32,958 bases of DNA from a bacterium (GTDB lineage: Bacteria > Krumholzibacteriota > Krumholzibacteriia > LZORAL124-64-63): NCBI GenBank assembly GCA_024223715.1, contig JAAEOA010000387.1:1-32958 (forward strand), given 5' to 3'. The notes under the pieces are model-generated. The model was not told the origin of the DNA, did no database searches, and saw nothing but the letters and a program-made list of their open reading frames with translations. How positions within the stretch are numbered: position 1 is the first letter of the stretch; each line of letters begins with the position of its first letter. A program made the translations under genes and the position numbers. This document shows positions 24,049-31,689 of this stretch, in pieces.

Positions 24049-25113
24049 ATGAACATCAGGATTACAAAAAATACCAACCCGTCACCCGTGCCCACCGGCG
24101 ACTACGGTTTTGGTTCCATCTTTACTCCGCACATGTTCCGTATGGACTACAGCGATGGTGCCTGGGGTGATCCAGTCATTGTACCTTACGGTCCTTTTGT
24201 TTTGGATCCTGCCTGCAAGGTTCTGCATTACGGTCAGGAAATTTTCGAAGGTATGAAGGCTTACAAGAATCCCGCCGATAATTCCGTTCACATGTTCCGT
24301 CCTGAAATGAACATCAGGCGTTTCACATATTCCTGTGAGCGCATGTGTATGCCAACGGTAGATGAAAACCTGTTCCTGCAGGCTTTGGAAACTCTCATAG
24401 ACCTGGATCGGGAGTGGGTGCCTGAAAGTCCAAACGCGCTTTACATTCGACCGACCATGATCAGCACACAGGTGGGGCTTGGCGTGAAAGCCAGTACCGA
24501 TTACATCTTCTATATAATCATTGGTCCGGTTGGATCTTATTTCACCGGTGGAATTAAGCCTCTGAAGCTGAGAGCTGAAGAACGTTATGTCCGTTCCGCT
24601 CGCGGGGGTGTGGGTTATGCCAAAACCGGCGGAAACTATGCAGCTGCTTTGCTGCCAATTAAGCAGGCTCAGGATGCCGGTTTCGATCAGATCATCTGGC
24701 TCGACGCCAAGGAAATGAAAACAGTTGAAGAAATGGGTGCCATGAATATTGCCTTTGTTTACGAAGACAAAGTCATTACCGCTCCAACAGGCGATACCAT
24801 CTTGAATGGTGTCACCCGAGATTCTGTTGGTGTATTGCTTGGCGACATGGGTTATAACTGGGTGGAAGAACACCCGTGCATTGCTCAGGTTTGTGAAGAT
24901 GCCCGCAGTGGAAAACTGAAAGAAGTTCTTGCCTGCGGAACCGCTGCCGTGGTTACTTCCGTGGGATTGATTCACTATCAGGGAGCCGACCATATCATTG
25001 GCAACGGAAACGAAGGATCGCTTACTCAGGAATTAAGGGAAGCCCTGACGGGAATCCACACCGGCGGCAGCGAGCTGCATCCGGAGTGGGTCCACGAGGT
25101 GCCCGCAAAATAA
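24049..25113 (+). CDS. ilvE: Branched-chain amino acid aminotransferase (class IV)
   Basis: The 354-residue protein has the eukaryote-like / IlvE-II BCAT layout: FGSIFTPHMFRMDY, LHYGQEIFEGMKAYKN, FRPEMNIRRF, YIRPTMISTQVGLGV, and the PLP-lysine region GGVGYAKTGGNYAAALLP (Lys 192). EEMGAMNIAFV and GVTRDSV follow, with CGTAAVVTSVG near the end. It transfers the amino group of glutamate to branched-chain 2-oxo acids, the last step of Ile, Leu and Val synthesis or the first of their breakdown. GGGAG precedes the ATG. It is alone, with no ilv or leu genes around it. A large hairpin follows at 25164. Confidence 0.96.
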   Translation: MNIRITKNTNPSPVPTGDYGFGSIFTPHMFRMDYSDGAWGDPVIVPYGPFVLDPACKVLHYGQEIFEGMKAYKNPADNSVHMFRPEMNIRRFTYSCERMCMPTVDENLFLQALETLIDLDREWVPESPNALYIRPTMISTQVGLGVKASTDYIFYIIIGPVGSYFTGGIKPLKLRAEERYVRSARGGVGYAKTGGNYAAALLPIKQAQDAGFDQIIWLDAKEMKTVEEMGAMNIAFVYEDKVITAPTGDTILNGVTRDSVGVLLGDMGYNWVEEHPCIAQVCEDARSGKLKEVLACGTAAVVTSVGLIHYQGADHIIGNGNEGSLTQELREALTGIHTGGSELHPEWVHEVPAK

Positions 25114-25163
25114 TTCCTGATTCGAAAACGTCTGATTTTTATTTGGAGAATCAGTGAGTTTTC

Positions 25164-25199
25164 CATGGAGCCTGTTCCCCAGGGGGAGCAGGCTCCATG
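25164..25199. terminator. Large hairpin between convergent genes
   Basis: CATGGAGCCTG at 25164-25174 pairs with CAGGCTCCATG at 25189-25199, and the inner TCCCC with GGGGA, giving about 17 pairs including one G-U and a very small loop. It lies between the aminotransferase gene and the convergent zinc-ribbon gene. Neither strand has a T run, so it may block RNA decay or stall both transcripts rather than act as a standard intrinsic terminator. Confidence 0.55.
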
Positions 25200-25203
25200 C
25201 GTA

Positions 25204-25413
25204 TTACAGGCTACTTACAACTTCCCCACAAATAGAGCACTGCTCAACTTGATTCTTTCCCCAGCTAATGACCGGAATAAAAAACAAACTGAACCGTTGG
25301 CAGCTCTCCACTTTTTGCCACCGTGTATGATTGTTACAGCGTGGGCAGGTTCGGTATTCCCCGGAGCCCAGGGGTTTCATATGAGGGCCGATTCCAAAAA
25401 TAAAGAACATCAT
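25204..25413 (-). CDS. Small zinc-ribbon protein
   Basis: This 69-residue protein begins MMFFIFGIGPHMKPLGSGEYRTCPRCNN and continues to LFFIPVISWGKNQVEQCSICGEVV. Two knuckles, CPRC and CSIC, give a four-Cys zinc ribbon; the FFIFGIGP start and FFIPVI middle are typical of the small zinc-ribbon family found widely in bacteria. An AGGAT sequence precedes the tandem ATGs. It lies 18 bases after the LysM amidase gene on the same strand and is probably co-transcribed with it. Function is unknown. Confidence 0.75.
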   Translation of the reverse strand: MMFFIFGIGPHMKPLGSGEYRTCPRCNNHTRWQKVESCQRFSLFFIPVISWGKNQVEQCSICGEVVSSL

Positions 25414-25431
25414 TTATCCTATTCAGAGGCA

Positions 25432-27072
25432 TCATTCCAAAGCCAGGCCATTGAGTAAAGCCTGTACGACTTTTTCCGCGTCCCGGTTTCGCAGTTTCTC
25501 ATACCGCACGGCCCAGATGTGATCATCAAAAGCCAGGTTTCGCATCTCCACCAGGAGTTTGTATTTGGCTGGGTTATTACGCAAAACCCCAAGGCTACGG
25601 CCTTTGGCCACTGCACCGGCACCCATGTCTGGCAATAGTTTCTCCGCAAATTTGCGACTGGTATGATCCACATCCCGGCCACTATGATAATAAAGAAGAG
25701 TCACCACTTCACCCGAGGGCGGGTCATTGTCAGCGTGAAAGCTTAAAAAGATTTGACGGTTCCTGGGAGCATTCCTAAAAGCCCGGCGTGAAATGGCCAC
25801 TCGCTGGTTCAGGTATTTTTGTCCACCTTTGGGCCAGGTTGAGGGCCTGTTTCGCTGGTTCCATTTTTTATCGTTGAAGACTTCGTTTCGGTCGTGCACA
25901 AACGTTTTGGTGATGGGGGAATTCTTACGCAGCAAATGATTAGGGCTGAGCATGGTCAGGGTCACTGTTGCGCCGTGAAGTTTGAGAAGGGCGTATACAC
26001 GCAAAGACATATCATATGCATATTCATCTTCTACAATGTAAGTATTTTTTCCAGCGGAATCAGTAGTCTGAACAATGGCTCCCGGGTCAATGCCACCGTG
26101 ACCAGGGTCGAGTACAAAGTGCCAGCCATCAAGTTTATGGCTGAGTGCTGGCATGGCGTCAAGAGCCTGGTCGAACTTTTTGATCAATTTAACGCCATGG
26201 TTGTAACAGACCTGTGGGCTAATACTGCTTTCTTCACGATAAGTCTTATTGCGCTGGTTGGCGGCACGGGGCATCTCATAATAATATGGCCCGTTACCTG
26301 GACGCAGTCGCTGGACTCCATGAATATTTACTGTCAGTTTATTCCAGTCCATGGCCAGAGGTTTTCCCGAAGAAGGATGCACGGAAATGGCACCGGGAAT
26401 GGGCCGAACTTTTAGTTTCTGGTCCGGGTGAATGACAGATTTTTTCAGATTGTTCAAACGTCTCAATTCACTCAAACTCATTTGGTGAAGCCTGGCAATT
26501 TCCGTCAGGTTGTCGCCACGTTGAACAATATAAACAGCGGTTAGTTCAGCAGCCGAACCCTTAAGTTGCAACTCTTGGCCCACAAGAATGCGATCACTTT
26601 TTAAATTATTGATGCGTTTGATTTCAGCCACGGTCATGCCATAGGCTCTGGCAATTTCCCAAAGGGCGTCGCCCCGTTCCACAATGTGTGTATTAAACTC
26701 AGCTTCCCGCAGACGCAGTTTTTGCCCAATGTAAATTCGGTCATTTTTCAGATCGTTAATTTTCTTCAGGCGTTTGACAGTGGTTCCGTTGCGAGCGGCA
26801 ATGCGGGCAAGGTAATCGCCTCGTACCACAACATAGACCGCGTCGTCGGAGGGCCGTTGGCCAACCTTGAGCACTTGGCCCACCATGATCCGGTCGCCAG
26901 TCAGACCGTTCCATTGACGCAGGTTTGCGACAGTGGTTTGGTTTTGGCGAGCCAAGCTGGTTAAGTTGTCGCCTCGCCTGACGGTTTGGGTCTTCCACTC
27001 GGCAGCTGAAAGAGCACCGGGGAAAACCAGAATCGTCAATAAAATTAAGCTTCTCAGGAGGTACCGAACGAT
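25432..27072 (-). CDS. Periplasmic N-acetylmuramoyl-L-alanine amidase with four LysM repeats
   Basis: After a signal peptide (YLLRSLILLTILVFPGALSA) come four LysM repeats, each with RGD-x-L..IA and a [DS]-x-[IV]-x-[VIP]-[GD]-Q-x-L-x-[VL] ending (for example RGDNLTSLARQNQ...GQVLKV). An Amidase_3 domain follows: WHFVLDPGHGGIDPGAI (zinc His), EDEYAYDMSLRVYALL (Glu), and IFLSFHADND (second His). It should cleave the bond between MurNAc and the peptide stem, used in cell separation. No ATG or GTG lies just before the signal peptide. AAGGAGG (27079-27085) sits six bases before an ATC codon at 27070-27072, which I take as start. ATG 27171 (579 residues) is the alternative. It may be co-transcribed with the zinc ribbon. 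Confidence 0.9.
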   Translation of the reverse strand: MVRYLLRSLILLTILVFPGALSAAEWKTQTVRRGDNLTSLARQNQTTVANLRQWNGLTGDRIMVGQVLKVGQRPSDDAVYVVVRGDYLARIAARNGTTVKRLKKINDLKNDRIYIGQKLRLREAEFNTHIVERGDALWEIARAYGMTVAEIKRINNLKSDRILVGQELQLKGSAAELTAVYIVQRGDNLTEIARLHQMSLSELRRLNNLKKSVIHPDQKLKVRPIPGAISVHPSSGKPLAMDWNKLTVNIHGVQRLRPGNGPYYYEMPRAANQRNKTYREESSISPQVCYNHGVKLIKKFDQALDAMPALSHKLDGWHFVLDPGHGGIDPGAIVQTTDSAGKNTYIVEDEYAYDMSLRVYALLKLHGATVTLTMLSPNHLLRKNSPITKTFVHDRNEVFNDKKWNQRNRPSTWPKGGQKYLNQRVAISRRAFRNAPRNRQIFLSFHADNDPPSGEVVTLLYYHSGRDVDHTSRKFAEKLLPDMGAGAVAKGRSLGVLRNNPAKYKLLVEMRNLAFDDHIWAVRYEKLRNRDAEKVVQALLNGLALE

Positions 27073-27135
27073 ACCAATCCTCCTTGATTGGTAATGGGGT
27101 CTTGAATCTGGGGCAATCCCAATGATATTGTATTG

Positions 27136-27164
27136 ATGATATAGTTTGCAGGGGAATTGTGCAA
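27136..27164 (-). promoter_or_regulatory. Candidate sigma-70 promoter of the amidase gene
   Basis: On the minus strand TTGCAC (27159-27164) and TATCAT (27136-27141) are separated by 17 bases. The start would fall near 27129, which leaves a leader of about 55 bases before the proposed ATC start at 27072 and excludes the ATG at 27171 from that transcript. Confidence 0.45.
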
Positions 27165-27193
27165 TGACCATTCCATGAAACCAGAGGCAGCAA

Positions 27194-27982
27194 ATGAAAA
27201 ATTTGAAACTGGATCGCCCCCTAGCCGTGTTCGATTTGGAAACTACCGGCGTAAACCCCGATAAAGATCGCATTGTTCAAATGGCAATCATCAGAATTGA
27301 GCCAGATGGTCGCCGAACCACTTTCGAAACGTTGGTTAATCCGGAAATGCCAATTCCTGCTGGAGCCTCAGCTGTTCATGGTATTAAAGATGAAGATGTG
27401 CGTGACAAACCGACGTTCAGCCAAATTCGCCGCGAAGTGGAAGAATATCTGCAGGATGCAGTGCTGGGTGGTTTCAACTCCATCAATTTCGATACGCCTT
27501 TGTTGATGGCTGAATTGCGCCGGGCCGAAGCTGATTTAGATTTGCGAAATGTCAAACAGCTGGACGCCATGCGAATCTTCCACAAAATGGAACGTCGGGA
27601 CCTAACCGCAGCTTACCGTTTTTATTGCGATGAGGAACTGGTTGGCGCGCACTCTGCTTTGGCTGACACTGAAGCAACCCTGGCCATTCTTGATGCCCAA
27701 ATTGGGCGTTATGAAGAAGTACCCAATGAGGTGGAGGAGTTGCATCGTTTCTGCAATCCTGATGAGGGAAAATTTGTGGACCGTCAGCGCAAATTTATTT
27801 GGAATGATGATAATGAAGCTGAGTTTTCTTTTGGTAAATACCAAGGAAAACCTTTGCAGGACGTCTGCAAGGACCAGCGGGGACGGGGTTATTTGGAGTG
27901 GATGCTGGGTAAAGATTTTAATGAAGAAATAAAGGACATTCTTCGTTCGGCTCTTGATGGAGTATTCCCCAAACGGCAATGA
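27194..27982 (+). CDS. DnaQ-like DEDDh 3'-5' exonuclease
   Basis: The 262-residue protein has Exo I FDLETTG (Asp 14, Glu 16), Exo II around GFNSINFDTPLL (Asp 100) and Exo III HSALADTEAT (His 153, Asp 158), the DEDDh set. It lacks polymerase and PHP domains. The C-terminal 65 residues (FSFGKYQGKPLQDVCKDQRGRGYLEWML) form a small domain found on many stand-alone exonucleases, resembling DUF3820. GAGG precedes the ATG. It likely trims DNA or RNA ends in repair or turnover; it could also be a proofreading subunit, but no polymerase gene is near. It is divergent from the amidase gene. The MITE-like repeat begins two bases after its stop. Confidence 0.92.
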   Translation: MKNLKLDRPLAVFDLETTGVNPDKDRIVQMAIIRIEPDGRRTTFETLVNPEMPIPAGASAVHGIKDEDVRDKPTFSQIRREVEEYLQDAVLGGFNSINFDTPLLMAELRRAEADLDLRNVKQLDAMRIFHKMERRDLTAAYRFYCDEELVGAHSALADTEATLAILDAQIGRYEEVPNEVEELHRFCNPDEGKFVDRQRKFIWNDDNEAEFSFGKYQGKPLQDVCKDQRGRGYLEWMLGKDFNEEIKDILRSALDGVFPKRQ

Positions 27983-27983
27983 C

Positions 27984-28126
27984 TGGGTTGTGCCCAAGAG
28001 AATGTCGCTGGGGGCTTTTTAACAAAAGTCCCCGGCAATCTTCAACCTAAAACACATAAATCTCCAGTGTTTAATCAAATCTATGACCACAAATTGAACC
28101 AGCGACATTCTTTTGGGCACAACCCA
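27984..28126. mobile_element. MITE-like element with 28-bp terminal inverted repeats
   Basis: The left end (27984-28011) and the reverse complement of the right end (28099-28126) are identical at 27 of 28 bases; both outer ends read TGGGTTGTGCCCAA. The 143-base element has no reading frame. AATGA appears immediately outside both ends, apart from one base at the left, and may be a target duplication. An internal hairpin of 13 pairs at about 28008-28034 lies next to the left arm. It resembles a miniature inverted-repeat transposable element; no transposase gene is in the window. Confidence 0.6.
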
Positions 28127-28349
28127 ATGATTGGGCTGTTATGACTGGATTTTAACCTGCCGGCATTAATATTTGCCACCCAGCCTGTGTCTGGTTGGCT
28201 TTGTCATTCTGTAATCTATTGCCAACAAACGAATAATACATAGTCCAAAAGGATGGGAAATATGGAACAACTGTTGCATCCATACCCAGAGAATTCACTA
28301 TTAATGTGGATTGAAGAGCCTCTATTTCCGAATTGAGCACAGGAAAAAA
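28127..28349 (+). other. Non-coding stretch before the pseudopilin gene
   Basis: I see no RNA gene or terminator here. A 24-codon frame at 28262-28336 (MEQLLHPYPENSLLMW...) has AAAAGGA eight bases before its ATG and ends 13 bases before the pseudopilin start. It may be a leader peptide, but nothing else supports it. Confidence 0.3.
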
Positions 28350-29036
28350 ATGAAAGTTTTGATAAAAAGACTCGGTTTTTCGCGTTTTGAAAGCTTGTTG
28401 GGCTTTGGATTGCTGGCTTTGGTGGTTCTGGTTGTTTTGCCTCCCATGCAGGGTGGCTTAAATGGAGAACGACCCTTGCGAGCGGTCATGCAGGCTGAAA
28501 TTGTAGCCAAGGCAGTTTTGGATTATCACACTGATTTGGGCCACTGGCCCATTAGTGCCGATGGCCAGGCCGATTTGGCCTTGTTGGTTCCCGCCCACAA
28601 GAAAGCCCAAACCCGGGCTGTGGCCGGTTCCATGAATTCAGCTACCGAGGGTACCATGATGGGTACTCTGGTTGAACCTGAAACCACGCAGGAATCACCA
28701 GTTAATGAATCTGAAAAAGCCTGGCTCAAAGAAGTGCCGGTCGATCCATGGGATCGTCCTTTTCGGGTAGTGGTTATGGGTGAGAGAACGGGTTATCAGG
28801 CCGAATCAAAATCTTCAGGTTATCCTGATGAACCACCGGCAGGTACGGCAATTGTTGTTATCAGTGCCGGTCCTAATGGCCTTTACGATACTGACCTTGC
28901 CAAGCTTTGGCAGGCTGACTTGTCCGGCCGATTAAATCTGGCATCAGACCAGAATACTCCTCAGGAAGGAAATGCCTTTGGTGGCGATGACCTCGGTTTT
29001 GTTCTCTCCCGTTCTGCCATTGGAGGAACTCAATGA
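28350..29036 (+). CDS. GspG-like pseudopilin with atypical prepilin motif
   Basis: ATG 28350 follows AGGA with good spacing; the protein has 228 residues. The N-terminus MKVLIKRLGFSRFESLLG leads into LLALVVLVVLPPMQGG. It reads as a short basic leader, a Gly-Phe processing site and Glu at position 5, but RF replaces the usual LI. The C-terminal half contains VDPWDRPFRVVVMG and AIVVISAGPNGLYDTD, as in GspG major pseudopilins (DPWG...; GPDG). A 25-residue Ser/Thr/Glu-rich insert lies between. It probably belongs to a type II secretion or type IV pilus-like fibre. Its stop overlaps the HDOD gene start as ATGA, so the two are coupled. No other secretion genes are adjacent. Confidence 0.75.
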   Translation: MKVLIKRLGFSRFESLLGFGLLALVVLVVLPPMQGGLNGERPLRAVMQAEIVAKAVLDYHTDLGHWPISADGQADLALLVPAHKKAQTRAVAGSMNSATEGTMMGTLVEPETTQESPVNESEKAWLKEVPVDPWDRPFRVVVMGERTGYQAESKSSGYPDEPPAGTAIVVISAGPNGLYDTDLAKLWQADLSGRLNLASDQNTPQEGNAFGGDDLGFVLSRSAIGGTQ

Positions 29037-29908
29037 GTGTGAGTACGCGCCAGGAATGGAAAACTGTTCGGTTTGAGGTTCTTGAAAAAACTGAGTCACT
29101 GCCAAGCCTCAGTGCCGTGGTCTCTGAATTTCTGGCTCTGGCCCGACGCGACTTTTTTACGGCCAAAGATTTCGAAGTTGTTATCAGCAAAGACCAGGCT
29201 TTGGTTGCCCGGCTCTTGAAAGTAGCCAACAGCGGAATGTATGGTCGTTCCCGTAGCATCAATTCCATTCCTGAGGCTGTGGTTATGATTGGTGTGGATA
29301 ATTTAAAAAAAATTGTCTATGCCGTAAGTGGAGAAGGCCTCACTCGGCAATGTCTGACCAATTATGACTTTCATCCCGCCCAGGGTTTTTGGTTGCACTC
29401 TCTGGGTATTGCCAATGCAACAAAAGTAATTGTGGAAGCTTTGCCCAAATGTGACATCCATGGCGAAGAAGGCTTTGTAGCCGGGTTGTTACACGATGTT
29501 GGCAAACTGGTGATCGATGAATTTCTGCCCCGGGGAACATCGCGTCGTGTCACTCGCCAAGAGGAAATTGATGCCGTGGGTTTGGATCATTCCGAACTGG
29601 CTGAATATATTTTGAAATTATGGAATTTGCCTGAAAGTACAGCCCGTGCTGTTTGTCATCACCACGATTATGAGTTGTGTGATGGAGATGTAAGTGGATC
29701 CATCGCGTTGGCGTTAGCTCAATCTGTTTGCGAAACCTGGGGTCTTGGACGAACAGAAACCCTGGATTTAAGTGCGGAAGTTCCTGTGGAAAATTTTCAG
29801 GACCTGATAACGAGCCTGGGATTGGATCCCAAAAAGTGGGATCAGGTTATTTGGGACATTCGACAAAGCCTGGTGGGCTTGGATGACCTGTTTATTAAAG
29901 AAAATTAG
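29033..29908 (+). CDS. HDOD-domain signalling protein
   Basis: The 291-residue protein starts inside the preceding gene's stop. It is a single HDOD domain: LPSLSAVVSEFLALARRD, ISKDQALVARLLKVANSGMYG, INSIPEAVVMIGVDNLKKIV, and GFVAGLLHDVGKLVIDEFLP. Unlike many HDOD proteins it keeps an HD pair (His 154, Asp 155) and a later HHHD (about 216-219), so some phosphohydrolase activity is possible. HDOD proteins act in signalling linked to motility and cyclic-di-GMP. Coupling to a pseudopilin gene suggests regulation of pilus or secretion output (inference). It is convergent with the flagellin gene, with a 13-base gap. Confidence 0.92.
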   Translation: MSVSTRQEWKTVRFEVLEKTESLPSLSAVVSEFLALARRDFFTAKDFEVVISKDQALVARLLKVANSGMYGRSRSINSIPEAVVMIGVDNLKKIVYAVSGEGLTRQCLTNYDFHPAQGFWLHSLGIANATKVIVEALPKCDIHGEEGFVAGLLHDVGKLVIDEFLPRGTSRRVTRQEEIDAVGLDHSELAEYILKLWNLPESTARAVCHHHDYELCDGDVSGSIALALAQSVCETWGLGRTETLDLSAEVPVENFQDLITSLGLDPKKWDQVIWDIRQSLVGLDDLFIKEN

Positions 29909-29921
29909 TCCCGACCGATTC

Positions 29922-30758
29922 CTAAAGCCCCAACAACTGCAAGGCTATTTGAGGACCATTGTTGGCCTGCGAGAGAACCGACACAGCCATTTGCTGTAGG
30001 ATTTGTGCCCGGGTTAATTCACTGGTTTCAAAAGCAACATCCACATCTCGAATACGACTGTTGGCAGCAATTAAATTTTCCTGATAATTCATATTTACTC
30101 TAATGGTGGACTCGAGCCGGTTTTGCATGGCACCCAGGTTTGCTCGCCCCCGGTTGATCGAAATCATGGCTTCATCGAGAGTTTCAAATATGGTGGAAGA
30201 TGACATTCCCGGGCCGGAGGCAATTTCCAGAGTGCTGATTCCCAGACCACCCGCTGTGAATGAATCACTCAAATCCAAATCAATATTCGATGAGGAATTA
30301 TCCCCAATTCCCACATGCAGTGACATGGACCCGGCGGATCCGTCCAGGAGGTTTGTCCCATTGAACTCAGTATTGGCACCAATTCTAGAAATTTCGTCCA
30401 TCAGAGATTGGAATTCAGCATCAAGGTAGCCACGTTGTCCGTTGGTCACAGTTCCGGTTGCCGAATTCATGGCCAGTTCCCGCATGCGAATCAGAATGTT
30501 ACTGATTTCATCGAGAGCTCCGTCTGCGGTTTGAGCTACGCTGATGCCATCGGCGGCGTTTCGGGTCGCAACATCGAGGGCGCGTATGTCACTTTTTAAA
30601 CCTTCGCTGATGGCAAGACCGGCGGCATCATCGGCGGCTCGGTTAATGCGCAAACCCGAACTAAGCCTTTCCAACGATTTGGAAACGCGAAGCGTTGAGT
30701 TCATCAGGTGCCGCTGCGTGCGCAACGACGCCAGGTTTGTATTGATGCGGATACCCAC
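29922..30758 (-). CDS. fliC: Flagellin
   Basis: The 278-residue protein has the N-terminal D0/D1 core (GIRINTNLASLRTQRHLMNSTLRVSKSLERLSSGLRINRAADDAAGLAISE) and the C-terminal core (MNYQENLIAANSRIRDVDVAFETSELTRAQILQQMAVSVLSQANN..LQLLGL). The variable middle is short (about 55 residues, Ser- and Asp-rich), so the filament has a minimal outer domain. The start is GTG 30758, eight bases after AAGGA. A sigma-28-type promoter lies upstream at 30880-30906. The gene is not in a flagellar cluster within the window. Confidence 0.96.
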   Translation of the reverse strand: MGIRINTNLASLRTQRHLMNSTLRVSKSLERLSSGLRINRAADDAAGLAISEGLKSDIRALDVATRNAADGISVAQTADGALDEISNILIRMRELAMNSATGTVTNGQRGYLDAEFQSLMDEISRIGANTEFNGTNLLDGSAGSMSLHVGIGDNSSSNIDLDLSDSFTAGGLGISTLEIASGPGMSSSTIFETLDEAMISINRGRANLGAMQNRLESTIRVNMNYQENLIAANSRIRDVDVAFETSELTRAQILQQMAVSVLSQANNGPQIALQLLGL

Positions 30759-30879
30759 AGGTCAGATCCTTCTGTCCCATTATGAGGTTACACATTGATG
30801 CGTATCCACGGCAGGAGTCCTTTCCCGCCACGCAATGACAAAGGAGACAAGGCCTCAGGCCCAGACCCTCCAGTTCTAA

Positions 30880-30906
30880 TAATCGGTTGATTTTGTGGAA
30901 AATTGA
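30880..30906 (-). promoter_or_regulatory. Sigma-28 (FliA/SigD) type promoter of the flagellin gene
   Basis: On the minus strand TCAA (30903-30906), 15 bases, then ACCGATTA (30880-30887), close to TAAA-N15-GCCGATAA. It lies about 120 bases before the flagellin GTG, giving a leader of roughly 115 bases with a GGCCTGAGGCC hairpin. Confidence 0.7.
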
Positions 30907-30907
30907 G

Positions 30908-30931
30908 AAAAAAGGGACCCGTGAGGGTCCC
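30908..30931 (-). terminator. Intrinsic terminator of the DUF4136 gene
   Basis: On the minus strand GGGACCC-TCAC-GGGTCCC is followed by TTTTTT, a perfect 7-bp stem 20 bases after the stop of the lipoprotein gene. The flagellin promoter begins two bases further on. Confidence 0.93.
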
Positions 30932-30951
30932 AAAACAAGCAGAGGTGTTTG

Positions 30952-31527
30952 TTAAGGCAATGGTGGCGGATAATTGACCATAATCTGGGCAACAACGTCA
31001 TCTATGCGTCTTTGAATTTCATCAGGTGATTGTTGGCGGTTATCGACGGCACCGGACCCGGTTCCCCGCCAAATGAGTTCCATGGATTTTGAGTCGACCA
31101 AATCGATAATCAAACGGCCTTCAGTGTATTGGTAAACATCCATTTGGCGTCCACCAAAACCACCCCAATAATAATTCGAGTAGTTATAGCCCCAGTTTGT
31201 GACTTGAATTTTATCCTGACTTCCGAGATGAATGACCACCAGAATATCGCCATTGTTTTCGGCATGGCTCAAACCCTTGATTTCAAGCTGATTACCCACG
31301 GATTTCCGGATGCGTTGACTGAGAAGACCACCACCTTGAATGGCCTGGTTGGCATCCTGGGGTGTAGTTGCAGTTTTATCCGGGGCCCAGCTGAACGTTT
31401 TGTACTGATTGAAATTAGTCGTGGTGTCATAATCGTAGTTGACGGAAATTGTGGAGCATCCGGACAGGAAAAAAGCCAGCAAGGCTATTGTGACCAGAGT
31501 TGAAATCCACCGGCTGATTGATGTCAT
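30952..31527 (-). CDS. DUF4136 lipoprotein
   Basis: The 191-residue protein has a lipoprotein signal (LVTIALLAFFLSGC, Cys 24), then VNYDYDTTTNFNQYKTFSWAPD, the signature start of DUF4136 proteins. GRLIIDLVDSKSMELIWRGTGSG and a final DDVVAQIMVNYPP complete the family pattern. A Tyr/Gly/Trp-rich stretch in the middle (NWGYNYSNYYWGGFGG) is typical. AGGAGG precedes the ATG. The role of the family is unknown; it is outer-membrane or periplasmic. It lies downstream of a barrel protein gene, separated by a stretch with tandem repeats. Confidence 0.9.
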   Translation of the reverse strand: MTSISRWISTLVTIALLAFFLSGCSTISVNYDYDTTTNFNQYKTFSWAPDKTATTPQDANQAIQGGGLLSQRIRKSVGNQLEIKGLSHAENNGDILVVIHLGSQDKIQVTNWGYNYSNYYWGGFGGRQMDVYQYTEGRLIIDLVDSKSMELIWRGTGSGAVDNRQQSPDEIQRRIDDVVAQIMVNYPPPLP

Positions 31528-31592
31528 GTTTCCTCCTTAGGGGATTATTGAGTGTTGTTCACTAATAAACTATTCAGTGAAAATTGATTCCG

Positions 31593-31657
31593 CCACTCAA
31601 AAAGTCCACTCAAAAAGTCCACTCAAAAAGTCCAATCAAAAAGTCCAATCAAATAAT
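31593..31657. repeat. Five tandem 13-base repeats
   Basis: Unit CCACTCAAAAAGT occurs three times exactly (31593-31631), then CCAATCAAAAAGT (31632-31644), then a decayed copy (31645-31657). They lie between the barrel gene stop and the DUF4136 gene, in non-coding DNA. Strand slippage is the likely origin. Confidence 0.9.
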
Positions 31658-31689
31658 CCGGCCATAGACTCTGTCAATAGACCAGAGGA

